Assembly (NCBI GenBank): GCA_026417815.1
Contig: JAOACN010000407.1
Coordinates: 1-7,120 of the forward strand
Length of the DNA: 7,120 nucleotides
Origin: Chloroflexaceae bacterium
Lineage (GTDB): Bacteria; Chloroflexota; Chloroflexia; Chloroflexales; Chloroflexaceae
Direction: 5' to 3'
Shown: one piece after another, positions 1 through 6,026 of the stretch
Layout: every line of letters begins with the position of its first letter
How positions within the stretch are numbered: position 1 is the stretch's first letter
Notes under the pieces: model-generated
What the model saw: the letters and a program-made list of their open reading frames with translations, nothing else
Told to the model about the DNA's origin: nothing
Database searches by the model: none
Position numbers and translations under genes: made by a program

Positions 1-19
1 AGATGTGTATAAGAGACAG
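1..19 (+). other. Tn5 mosaic-end adapter remnant (library artefact)
   Basis: The first 19 bases, AGATGTGTATAAGAGACAG, match the hyperactive Tn5 mosaic end used in tagmentation libraries exactly. The outer transposon edge (CTGTCTC on the other strand) abuts the insert, so the interior of any transposon would lie outside the window. That is the geometry of a tagmented fragment, not of an insertion sequence lying within this DNA. Genomic sequence begins at about base 20. In one frame the adapter translates as MCIRDR, a familiar false N-terminus in metagenomic protein sets. Confidence 0.97.
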
Positions 20-2894
20 GCATCCAGTAGACGTGCGCGGCCTCCTGGAGCGAGGCAACCGCGTCTTTGAGTTGCCCGGCCTTGCGTTGCAATTCGGCGG
101 TGCGGGTCAGACCCTCCAACCCCTTCTCGAGGTAGCCGCGGCGCAACTGCATACGGGCCAGACGACTGCTCACCGCGATATGATTGGGCGCGAGCTTCAG
201 GGCGTATTCGAGCATCTCGATGGCCCGGTCGAGTTGCTGGCGCTGCTCATAGTGGGTCGCCAGGTCGTCGAGCTGGGCCAGGGCCTCGGTGAGCTTGCCC
301 TGGCGAAAGTAAATGTCGGCGAGCTTGGTGTAGATCGCCCGATCGTAGGGCAGCAGTTGTTTTGCCTCGAGCAAGGCCCGTTCGGCGCCTGCCAGATCGT
401 CGCTGGCGGCATAGGCTTCGGCCATGCGCCGCACCAGATCGCCCCGGCTCAATGGCGTGGCGAAGGCGTGCCTCGAAGCGGCGCTGGATGCGCCCGGCCC
501 CGCCGCGGCCTGGGCCCGGCGCAGATGCTCCAGGGCCTCTTCGGCCTGGCCCAGGGCGATGCAGCTATCCGCAGCAGCCTGGTGCGCCAGCACCGGCGAG
601 AGGAGCGGATCGACTGCGTCGGCGAGCAGGGCGATGGCTTGCTCCAACTCCAGCAGGGCCAGGGAGTGCTGACCCGCGTGCTGCTGGATAATCGCCAGCA
701 GGTAGTGCAATACCGGCGCATCGGCCAGAAGCAACGCGCCGCGATACTCGGCCTGCACCGGCCCAAGCTCCTGCGGCTGTTGCTTGCACAGATCCAGCAC
801 CGTGGCAAGCGAGTCCCACACGGCGTCGGGCTCATTGCCCATCAGCGCCAGGGTGAGGTTCAGGCGCGCCACGGCCACAGGGTCGTCGGGCCGGCCATAT
901 TCGAGGGCCTTGCGGAACTCCGTCAGCGCGGCATCATAACGCTCGAGTTTGAGCAGGGTGAGGCCGTACTGGGTATGCACGTGGGCGTCGCGCGGGGCGA
1001 GCTGGATGAGGCGGCGATACTCTTCCAGGGCCTTATTGGTCTGCCCCAGGCGCACGTAGGTGTTGGCCAGGAGGATCGATTGGGCCACCGCTTCGTCGAT
1101 CCGTCCCGCGCTGCGGAGCAACTCGGCGAGACGGGCGCGGGCGTTGATCGTGTCGGGCGAGAGCTCGATGAAGCGGAAGTAGACGTCAATGGCCTTTTCA
1201 GGCTCGCCGCGCACACGGAAGGTGTCAATCAACAACTGGTACTTGGCCAGGGCCTCTTCGGGCCGCCCCTCGCGCTCGTAGATCTCACCCATGCGCAGGT
1301 GAATGGGCAGATAGTTGATGTCGAGGCGGATGACCTCCATGCAGGCGTCCAGGGCGGCGTCGAGCAGGCCCTGGTCGAGGTACTTGCCGCTGAGTTCGAC
1401 CCAGCCTTTCACTTCCTCGGGCAGGCCAGTGGTATCCAGAGGCGTAGCGGGGGCAAAGCTCGGCGCAACCTCGGGCAGACTCTCCAGCAACAACAGCGGT
1501 TCAGGGCGAGCTTCGGGGCCGGGAGCGGCCAGGTCGTCGGAAGTCGCGGGGCGCTGATCGCGGAGGAAGTCGGTAATCGGGCGGATCTTGCCCCAACTCT
1601 CCGCCGTGGGCAGCTCTTCAGCGGGGGGCGCTTCAGGTTCGGCAGGGTGGGTCAGGACGCCGGTGCCCATCTCACGGAGCTTGGCGAACATGTTGCGATC
1701 AGCAAGATCCTTGGAGCGCTGCTTGAACTCCACGGCCCGCTCCCGTCCCCAGCGTTTGCTCTCCAGGAAATTGGCAAGGGCGCCGTAGAGGGCGGCAGCG
1801 CGGGCGATGTCGCCGATCTCCTCGAACGTTGTCGCCGCGTACTCGTACATCTGGATGAGATCCTCGGACTCGGCCTTGCCGATCGACTCCAGATCCACCA
1901 GACCGATGGTTTGCTCAAACTCCTGCGCAGCCTGCGGCAACTGGCCAAGTTCGCGGTAGCTCAGGCCCAGCGCGAAGTGTGCCGACAGGGCATACTCCGC
2001 ATCGGAGGCGGCCCGGGCCAGCACGTCCACGGCGGCGCGGTGGTCGCCGCGCTCCTGGTAGATCAGGCCCAGTGAGTAGAGCACGTCGGCCCGTTGCAGC
2101 CCGGCTGCCAGGGCCTGTTCGTAGAGGGCGGCAGCGCCGTCAATGTCGCCGGCCTCCTGGGCCTTCTGCCCCTGCTCGACCAGCTTCTCCACCTGGAACT
2201 GCTGCGAGCGCAATGCGCCGGTGACCCCGCGCTGGCCGGGACGGGCCTCAGGAACCGACGGGGCCACGGGACCGCGGGCGCTTTCCAGGCCGGCCTCGCG
2301 GGCCATGGCGTCGCGCAGGGTGACGATCAGATCCTTGGCCTCGCGGCTGTTCGGATCGAGGCGAAGGGCGGCCTCGGCGGAGGCGGCGGCCTGGTCGAGA
2401 TGCTGGTTGGCGAAACTCTGCTGGGCCAGCGTCAGATGCTCCCGGGCCGCCTCCTGGCGCGCCTGCATCTCTTCGTAGAGCCGCGCCAATCGCAGGCGCT
2501 GTTCGCGGTCCTCGGGACGCAGTTTGAGCAATTCGCGCAGGGCCTCCACTGCCTGGGCGGGCCGGCGCTGGGCCAGGTGCAGATCGGCCAGGCCGCGGAA
2601 GCTCTCGACCGCCGCCGCGATGTTGCCCTGGCGCTGGTGAACCTGGGCGATATAGCTCAGAAAGAAGGGGTTCTGCCGGTCCGCGGCGCGCAATTCCTCG
2701 AACAGTTGCAGCGCGCGCTCGAGCTTGCCGGTATGAAAGAGGGCCACGGCCGCCGCCGTGCGCGCATCGGCATCCTGGGGAAACTCCTGAAGGGCGCGAA
2801 CCGTCGCGCGCAGCGCGTCGTCCCATTGCCCCTGGCGCGCCGCCTCACGGCTCTGCTCCATCGCTCGGTCGAAGATTGCGCGGTTACCTGCCAT
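20..2894 (-). CDS. Large tetratricopeptide-repeat (TPR) protein, C-terminus missing
   Basis: An uninterrupted minus-strand frame runs from ATG 2894 to the adapter, giving 958 residues with no stop; the gene is truncated at its 3' end by the contig edge. Nearly all of it is amphipathic helix-turn-helix repeat with TPR spacing and small residues at the usual places. One block covers roughly residues 12-400 (for example GDIDGAAALYEQAL near 250 and GQLPQAAQEFEQT near 317). A second runs from about 495 to the end (for example GRPEEALAKYQLL near 543, GQTNKALEEYRRLI near 617, ERYDAALTEFRKAL near 651). They are separated by a Pro/Glu/Ala-rich linker at about 412-492. There is no signal peptide or membrane segment, so a cytoplasmic scaffold is likely; its partner and process are unknown. 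The start has only a weak AGAACAGAG upstream; Met12 (2861) is an alternative. It lies 211 nt downstream of argF on the same strand, with no clear promoter of its own. Confidence 0.9.
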
Positions 2895-2956
2895 GGCTCT
2901 GTTCTTTGCGCGTGGAACGCGATTCTCGAAAGCGGGTTTCTTCGTTCCCCGGCCTA

Positions 2957-2982
2957 CCAGGGTGTCGGCCCCCCGACACTGG
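2957..2982. repeat. Inverted repeat (hairpin) upstream of the TPR gene
   Basis: CCAGGGTGTCGG (2957-2968) pairs with CCGACACTGG (2973-2982) across a 4-nt loop, leaving two bulged Gs. It could form a stable RNA or DNA hairpin about 63 nt before the TPR start codon. No T-run follows on either strand, so it is not a classic intrinsic terminator. It may be the first member of the repeat cluster that follows directly. Confidence 0.6.
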
Positions 2983-2985
2983 TTA

Positions 2986-3103
2986 GACGGTGGGGGAACC
3001 AGGGTTTCCCACGCCCCGCCTGCCGCGAAGGGGGGAAAGCCGGCCTTCCCCACGCCCCCGGATACCGGCTGGACGGTGGGGAAACCAGGGTTCCCCACGC
3101 CCC
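2986..3103. repeat. Cluster of three related palindromic repeats between argF and the TPR gene
   Basis: Unit A (2986-3017) and unit C (3072-3103) are both 32 nt, begin GACGGTGGGG and end CCCACGCCCC, and differ at only two positions. Unit B (about 3026-3057) keeps the GGGGAAA core and the TTCCCCACGCCCC tail but has a different centre (GCCGGCC). Each unit is self-complementary: unit C pairs GTGGGGAA with TTCCCCAC, and unit A keeps the stem through G-T wobbles. Unit C begins just past the argF stop, so it could protect or terminate the argF transcript, although no T-run follows. Spacing of about 40-46 nt and divergent centres suggest a REP/BIME-like element, not a CRISPR. Confidence 0.75.
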
Positions 3104-3105
3104 TG

Positions 3106-4041
3106 CTACGCTCCCAACAACGTAAGGATCAACGCCTTCTGCACGTGCAGGCGGTTCTCTGCCTGGTCAAAAACCACCGACTGCGGGCCATCGATCACCT
3201 CGGCGGTCACCTCTTCGCCGCGATGGGCGGGGAGGCAGTGCATAAACACCGCCTGAGGGGCGGCCAGGGCCATCAGAGCCGGGTTCACCTGGTAGGGGGC
3301 GAAAACCGGACGGCGGCGGGCGGTTTCGTGCTCCTGGCCCATCGAGGTCCAGACATCGGTATACACCGCGTCGGCGCCGCTGACGGCCTCGGCCGGGGCG
3401 GCGCTGATGGCGATGCGGGCGCCGCTGGCGCTGGCAAGGCCCTCGGCGCGTTCGAGAATCTCCGCGTCGGGCCGGTAATCGGGCGGGCAGGCCACGGCCA
3501 GATCCAGGCCAAGGGTCGCCCCCAGCAGCAACAAGGAATGGCAGACGTTGTTGCCATCGCCCACATAGGCGAGCCGCAGGCCCCGCAGCGCGCCAAAGCG
3601 TTCGCGGAGCGTGAGCATGTCGGCGAGGGCCTGGCAGGGATGCTCCCGATCCGAGAGCGCATTGATCACCGGGACGGAGGCGTAGCGCGCCAGGGTCTCG
3701 ACCGTGGCGTGCCTGAAGACACGCGCGGCGATGGCCTGCACCCAGCGGCTGAGGTTTCGCGCCACATCGGGCACGCTCTCGCGCCCGCCCATATCAATGT
3801 CGTTCGCTGAGAGGTACGATCCATGGCCACCGAGCTGGGTCATGCCCGCCTCAAAGGCCACGCGGGTACGCAACGACGGCTTTTCAAAGACGAGGGCGAG
3901 GGTCTTCCCCTGGAGGGGCAACCCGGCGTGGGCCGCACCGCCATTGGCGCGAAACTCGGCCTTGAGCTGGGCGGCCCGATCCAGCAGGGCCTCGGCCTCG
4001 GACCGGCTCAGATCGCCCGCCGACAGATAGTGCTGTAGCAT
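3106..4041 (-). CDS. argF: Ornithine carbamoyltransferase
   Basis: A 311-residue protein, the usual length for this enzyme, which joins carbamoyl phosphate and ornithine to form citrulline in arginine biosynthesis in the cytoplasm. The carbamoyl-phosphate site is visible as SLRTR at residues 56-60 (the S-x-R-T-R motif) with HPCQ at 134-137. The ornithine-binding DVWTSMG is at 229-235, and the catalytic HCLP loop is at 268-271. The SMG loop and HCLP (not the HPLPR of aspartate carbamoyltransferase) identify it as the ornithine enzyme. The ATG at 4041 is supported by GGGGAG eight nt upstream. No other arg gene is adjacent; the helicase-loader gene ends 246 nt upstream with a possible terminator and new promoter between, so argF probably has its own transcript. 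In a catabolic setting the same fold would be called arcB, but no arcA or arcC is nearby. Confidence 0.96.
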   Translation of the reverse strand: MLQHYLSAGDLSRSEAEALLDRAAQLKAEFRANGGAAHAGLPLQGKTLALVFEKPSLRTRVAFEAGMTQLGGHGSYLSANDIDMGGRESVPDVARNLSRWVQAIAARVFRHATVETLARYASVPVINALSDREHPCQALADMLTLRERFGALRGLRLAYVGDGNNVCHSLLLLGATLGLDLAVACPPDYRPDAEILERAEGLASASGARIAISAAPAEAVSGADAVYTDVWTSMGQEHETARRRPVFAPYQVNPALMALAAPQAVFMHCLPAHRGEEVTAEVIDGPQSVVFDQAENRLHVQKALILTLLGA

Positions 4042-4049
4042 CGGTCTCG

Positions 4050-4055
4050 CTCCCC
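4050..4055 (-). promoter_or_regulatory. Ribosome binding site of argF
   Basis: GGGGAG on the minus strand, separated by 8 nt from the ATG at 4041. It is the best Shine-Dalgarno match near the start and supports the assigned N-terminus MLQHYLSAGDL, which is typical of the family. Confidence 0.6.
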
Positions 4056-4096
4056 GTCACCGCGGCGCTCAAGCCGCACCGCGTATGCAAGAACCT

Positions 4097-4105
4097 ATGA
4101 TACCA
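4097..4105 (-). promoter_or_regulatory. Possible extended -10 promoter for argF
   Basis: The minus strand reads TGG-TATCAT, a TGn extension joined to a good -10 hexamer, 55 nt before the argF start. No convincing -35 hexamer is seen 16-18 nt upstream, which an extended -10 can tolerate. It lies downstream of the putative terminator of the preceding gene and resembles the two promoters in the divergent gap near 5780 and 5980. No ARG-box operator was recognised. Confidence 0.35.
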
Positions 4106-4142
4106 GAGGATCATTACGAGCATACCGTGCGTGGTCCAGGAG

Positions 4143-4174
4143 GGAAAGACGCCCCCATCCGGCGGGCGGGGGCG
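4143..4174 (-). terminator. Possible intrinsic terminator of the helicase-loader gene
   Basis: On the minus strand, CGCCCCC (4174-4168) and GGGGGCG (4156-4150) form a 7-bp all-GC stem with an 11-nt loop, followed directly by TCTTTCCC. The T-run is short and interrupted, so strength is uncertain. It sits 113 nt after the loader stop codon and before the putative argF promoter, where a transcript boundary would be expected. Confidence 0.4.
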
Positions 4175-4202
4175 CGGGCAAACCAGATTTCCCCGGGACT
4201 CT

Positions 4203-4254
4203 TCCAGGGAGGGCGAGGGAGGGCCTCGTTCGCCCAGAAACGCTTTTCCCTGGA
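4203..4254. repeat. Long-loop inverted repeat downstream of the helicase-loader gene
   Basis: TCCAGGGA at 4203-4210 is the exact reverse complement of TCCCTGGA at 4247-4254, with 36 nt between. It may contribute to transcript-end structure after the loader stop at 4288. An 8-bp match across such a loop in GC-rich DNA could be chance. The rest of the 4042-4287 gap shows no gene. Confidence 0.25.
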
Positions 4255-4287
4255 ACTACCTGTGAGCCGAGGCGCCGGGCGCGCCGA

Positions 4288-5142
4288 TCAGGCATTCCCC
4301 TCGCGGCGGCCCATGCGTTGCAGATGGTGTGACTTTTTCTGTTCAAAGCGCTGTGCAGCGGGCGTGCGCCGGTAATCATCGGCATCAATAATGATGATCT
4401 CATCGCAAAGATCACGATCGGTCATACGCGAGAGAATACGCGGCTCGATATCTCTGGGTTCGCGATTGCTGGTAATCACCGTAGGCAGGCGGTAGTTGTA
4501 GCGGTGGTTGAAGATCTGGAACAGCTTCTCGCGGGCCCAGGGAGTGGCATTCTCGGTGCCCAGGTCATCGAGGATCAGCACCCCGGCGCTGCGGACCTGT
4601 TCAAAACGCTCATCGTAGCCCACCTCGCTGTGGGGGCCGAAGGTGGAGCGCAGGTGATCGAGCAGGTCGGGCACCACCGTGAAGAGCACCTCGTTATGAT
4701 TGGCGAGGAGTCGATTGGCGATAGCGGCGGCCAGGTGCGTCTTGCCGCAGCCATAGCCGCCGAAGAGGATCAGCCAGCCCATGGGATGCTCGGCGAACTT
4801 CAGCGCCCGGGCGTAGGCCCGCGCCACCCCGCGCACCCCGGCGTCAAAGTTGTCGAAGGTCTTATTAAGGAACGGCCCGAGGTTGCTCATGGCCCGTAGC
4901 ATCTCACCGCGCTGCCGAAGGCGCTCGGCCGTGCGGCAGCTACAGGGCCAGAGGCGGCCAAAATCAGGGTGGCCGTAGGGCACATCGGCCACCAGGTACC
5001 CGGCGCCCTTGCAGCGCGGGCAGGGCGCATCAGAGATCGGTGTCGTCACTGCCGCGTCGGAAGAGATCTCCGAAGGCGCCGCCGGTGTATTTTTCCACAT
5101 CGATAGGTCGTTCGGCGCGATGCGTCGCATCCTGTCGTCCAT
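4288..5142 (-). CDS. DnaI/DnaC-like AAA+ helicase loader (zinc-finger ATPase)
   Basis: A 284-residue ATPase of the DnaC/DnaI/IstB class. Residues 41-69 hold CPRC and CSC, a four-cysteine zinc-binding module like the N-terminal domain of Bacillus DnaI. The AAA+ core follows: Walker A GGYGCGKT at 128-135, Walker B VLILDDLG at 188-195, sensor 1 TVITSNRE at 221-228, and an arginine-finger region RILSRMTD at 235-242. By homology it would load the replicative DnaB-type helicase using ATP. The start at 5142 is chosen because AGAGGTGG lies 7 nt upstream; the frame stays open to an ATG at 5271, but that version lacks a ribosome site and would add 43 low-complexity residues. It overlaps the end of the DnaD-domain gene by 113 nt in another frame, implying translational coupling. 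IstB, the IS21 helper, is the main alternative; the zinc module, the DnaD neighbour and the absence of istA argue against it. Confidence 0.9.
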   Translation of the reverse strand: MDDRMRRIAPNDLSMWKNTPAAPSEISSDAAVTTPISDAPCPRCKGAGYLVADVPYGHPDFGRLWPCSCRTAERLRQRGEMLRAMSNLGPFLNKTFDNFDAGVRGVARAYARALKFAEHPMGWLILFGGYGCGKTHLAAAIANRLLANHNEVLFTVVPDLLDHLRSTFGPHSEVGYDERFEQVRSAGVLILDDLGTENATPWAREKLFQIFNHRYNYRLPTVITSNREPRDIEPRILSRMTDRDLCDEIIIIDADDYRRTPAAQRFEQKKSHHLQRMGRREGNA

Positions 5143-5743
5143 GGACCGCCCACCTCTCAAGGACCTTGCGAATATAGCGCCAGGAACGGGCATTGGCGCG
5201 CACGGCCTCGCGCATGGCCTCTTCGATCCATTCGCGGGGGTAGCGTTCTTCGGCCTCGCGCAGTTCATCAACCAGCATCGGGGTAACCAGGCCGATGTTC
5301 TGCTCGTACAGACCGAGGAGCGAGGGCCGCTGCGACGGCGCCTCGGCGGCCGGGGCCAGAGCGACCTGCGCCCGGGTCAGGCGCTCAACCCAGGCCCGAT
5401 TAGCGGCCGTGTGCACCAGGTACCAGTTCCCCACGCGACCACCGGCGGGCAGGGCCACGTGCAGCAGCGTTCCCCGCCGGACGGCCGCTTCCAACCCCTC
5501 GGCGAGCAGATCTTCAAACGGGCGCAGCTTCGAGACCGAGCGCAACGAGCGCCGCAGCGTGCGATCGGCCAGCAACTCCTCCCAGCTCAGGCGACGGGGT
5601 GTGGCCCGCTGCTGGCTCAGGCGGTAGAAGACGTGCAGGGTTACCTTGAGCTCGCTGGGGAGGGTGATCGCGGGCAGAACCTCGCTGAACAACTCCGGGG
5701 GCAGGCCCACAAGCGTATCGGTTGAGAAGCCGGTAAACACCAT
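5030..5743 (-). CDS. DnaD-domain replication (primosome) protein
   Basis: A 237-residue protein. Residues 1-120 contain a likely winged-helix N-terminal region (helical stretch LPSELKVTLHVFYRLSQ near 28-44 and WEELLADRTL near 54-63). After a Pro/Ala-rich linker (about 128-140), residues 145-200 match the DnaD/DnaB_2 domain: LYEQNIGLVTP, an acidic helix, then WIEEAMREAV and the diagnostic WRYIRKVLERW at 188-198. The tail has YTGGAFGDLF (219-228), the usual short C-terminal motif of such proteins. Relatives such as Bacillus DnaD bind DNA and help bring the helicase loader to origins or restart sites; the adjacent DnaI-like gene fits that role. AGGAGG precedes the start by 3 nt, and codon 2 is GTG with 6-nt spacing, so either may be used. 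The frame stays open to 6097 but that extension crosses the divergent promoters and is not credible. Confidence 0.87.
   Translation of the reverse strand: MVFTGFSTDTLVGLPPELFSEVLPAITLPSELKVTLHVFYRLSQQRATPRRLSWEELLADRTLRRSLRSVSKLRPFEDLLAEGLEAAVRRGTLLHVALPAGGRVGNWYLVHTAANRAWVERLTRAQVALAPAAEAPSQRPSLLGLYEQNIGLVTPMLVDELREAEERYPREWIEEAMREAVRANARSWRYIRKVLERWAVHGRQDATHRAERPIDVEKYTGGAFGDLFRRGSDDTDL
5150..5157 (-). promoter_or_regulatory. Ribosome binding site of the helicase-loader gene, inside the DnaD-domain gene
   Basis: AGAGGTGG on the minus strand with a 7-nt gap to the ATG at 5142. It lies within the coding sequence of the upstream gene and decides the start: the alternatives at 5130 and 5100 have no comparable site. 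Its location suggests ribosomes finishing the upstream gene help open this one. Confidence 0.65.
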
Positions 5744-5746
5744 GGG

Positions 5747-5752
5747 CCTCCT
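5747..5752 (-). promoter_or_regulatory. Ribosome binding site of the DnaD-domain gene
   Basis: A perfect AGGAGG lies on the minus strand. Spacing is only 3 nt to the ATG at 5743 but 6 nt to the GTG that forms codon 2 (5740-5738), so the GTG may be the preferred start. Either way it fixes the N-terminus here and rejects the upstream open extension. Confidence 0.7.
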
Positions 5753-5777
5753 GCGCGCCCGTCCACTCCTGCCCGCT

Positions 5778-5786
5778 ATGTTACCA
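5778..5786 (-). promoter_or_regulatory. Possible extended -10 promoter for the DnaD-domain gene
   Basis: The minus strand reads TGG-TAACAT, 34 nt before the start codon, which predicts a leader of under 30 nt. There is no strong -35 (the best at about 16-17 nt is a weak TGCTTT or CTGCTT). Would drive the DnaD and loader genes together. Confidence 0.45.
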
Positions 5787-5833
5787 CATCCTCGGGGCAA
5801 AAGCAGCCAGCAGACGTAACTGTTCACCCTTCT

Positions 5834-5894
5834 CCTGGGAGCGAGGGCATCTTGCCCTCGAATCCTGACGAGGGCGGGACGCCTCGCTTCCAGG
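5834..5894. repeat. Compact intergenic palindromic repeat (nested hairpins)
   Basis: The outer arms CCTGGGAGCGAGG (5834-5846) and CCTCGCTTCCAGG (5882-5894) are complementary over 13 positions with one G-T wobble. Nested inside is a perfect 8-bp hairpin, CGAGGGCA/TGCCCTCG with a TCT loop (5842-5860), and a second imperfect one, CGAGGGCG/CGCCTCG with a GGA loop (about 5869-5887). The result can fold as one long stem or as two adjacent hairpins. It lies between the two divergent promoters and upstream of both transcripts, so it is not an attenuator or terminator for either. It looks like a REP/BIME or small non-autonomous element; copy number elsewhere is unknown. Confidence 0.7.
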
Positions 5895-5953
5895 TCTGCG
5901 GGGTTACCCCCAACTCTGAACACGTACCCGGCAGACAAAATCTGTGCAAAGGG

Positions 5954-5982
5954 TTGACAAAGCCGGTTCATCGTGGTATCCT
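5954..5982 (+). promoter_or_regulatory. Sigma-70-type promoter of the MFS transporter gene
   Basis: TTGACA (5954-5959), a 17-nt spacer, and TATCCT (5977-5982), with TGG immediately before the -10 as a TGn extension. The -35 is a perfect consensus. Predicted start of transcription is near 5989, giving a leader of about 38 nt before the TTG start at 6027. A short inverted CAGA/TCTG lies just upstream (about 5933-5944) and might be an operator half-site pair, but the match is too small to claim. Confidence 0.75.
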
Positions 5983-6014
5983 TCACAGGGAAATATTCCT
6001 GGGGGCGAAGTACC

Positions 6015-6020
6015 GGGAGA
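6015..6020 (+). promoter_or_regulatory. Ribosome binding site supporting a TTG start
   Basis: GGGAGA, within the purine run GGGAGAGAG, ends 6 nt before TTG 6027. No in-frame ATG occurs between the promoter and the first transmembrane segment, so this site with TTG is the best start. Confidence 0.6.
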
Positions 6021-6026
6021 GAGACC

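Noticed and set aside
2986..3103. A CRISPR array
   Set aside because: Only three units, one strongly diverged, with tiny unequal gaps and no cas genes; the units are self-complementary elements.
2094..3125. A 343-codon plus-strand ORF
   Set aside because: It runs in codon register opposite the TPR gene, then through the intergenic repeats into the argF end; no recognisable domain or ribosome site.
2893..3810. A 305-codon plus-strand ORF
   Set aside because: It crosses the palindromic cluster and then lies antisense to argF, whose motifs are unambiguous.
3106..4041. Aspartate carbamoyltransferase (pyrB)
   Set aside because: The SMG loop and HCLP motif belong to ornithine carbamoyltransferase; the HPLPR signature of the aspartate enzyme is absent.
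4288..5142. IS21 IstB transposition helper
   Set aside because: The N-terminal four-cysteine module and the overlapping DnaD-domain gene fit a helicase loader; no istA or IS ends are present.
5143..5271. An N-terminal extension of the helicase loader to ATG 5271
   Set aside because: There is no ribosome site, the added residues are Arg/Pro/Ala-rich shadow of the conserved DnaD domain, and a good ribosome site supports 5142.
5933..5944. A regulator operator (CAGA...TCTG) upstream of the MFS promoter
   Set aside because: Arms of four bases are too short to distinguish from chance, and no regulator gene is nearby.
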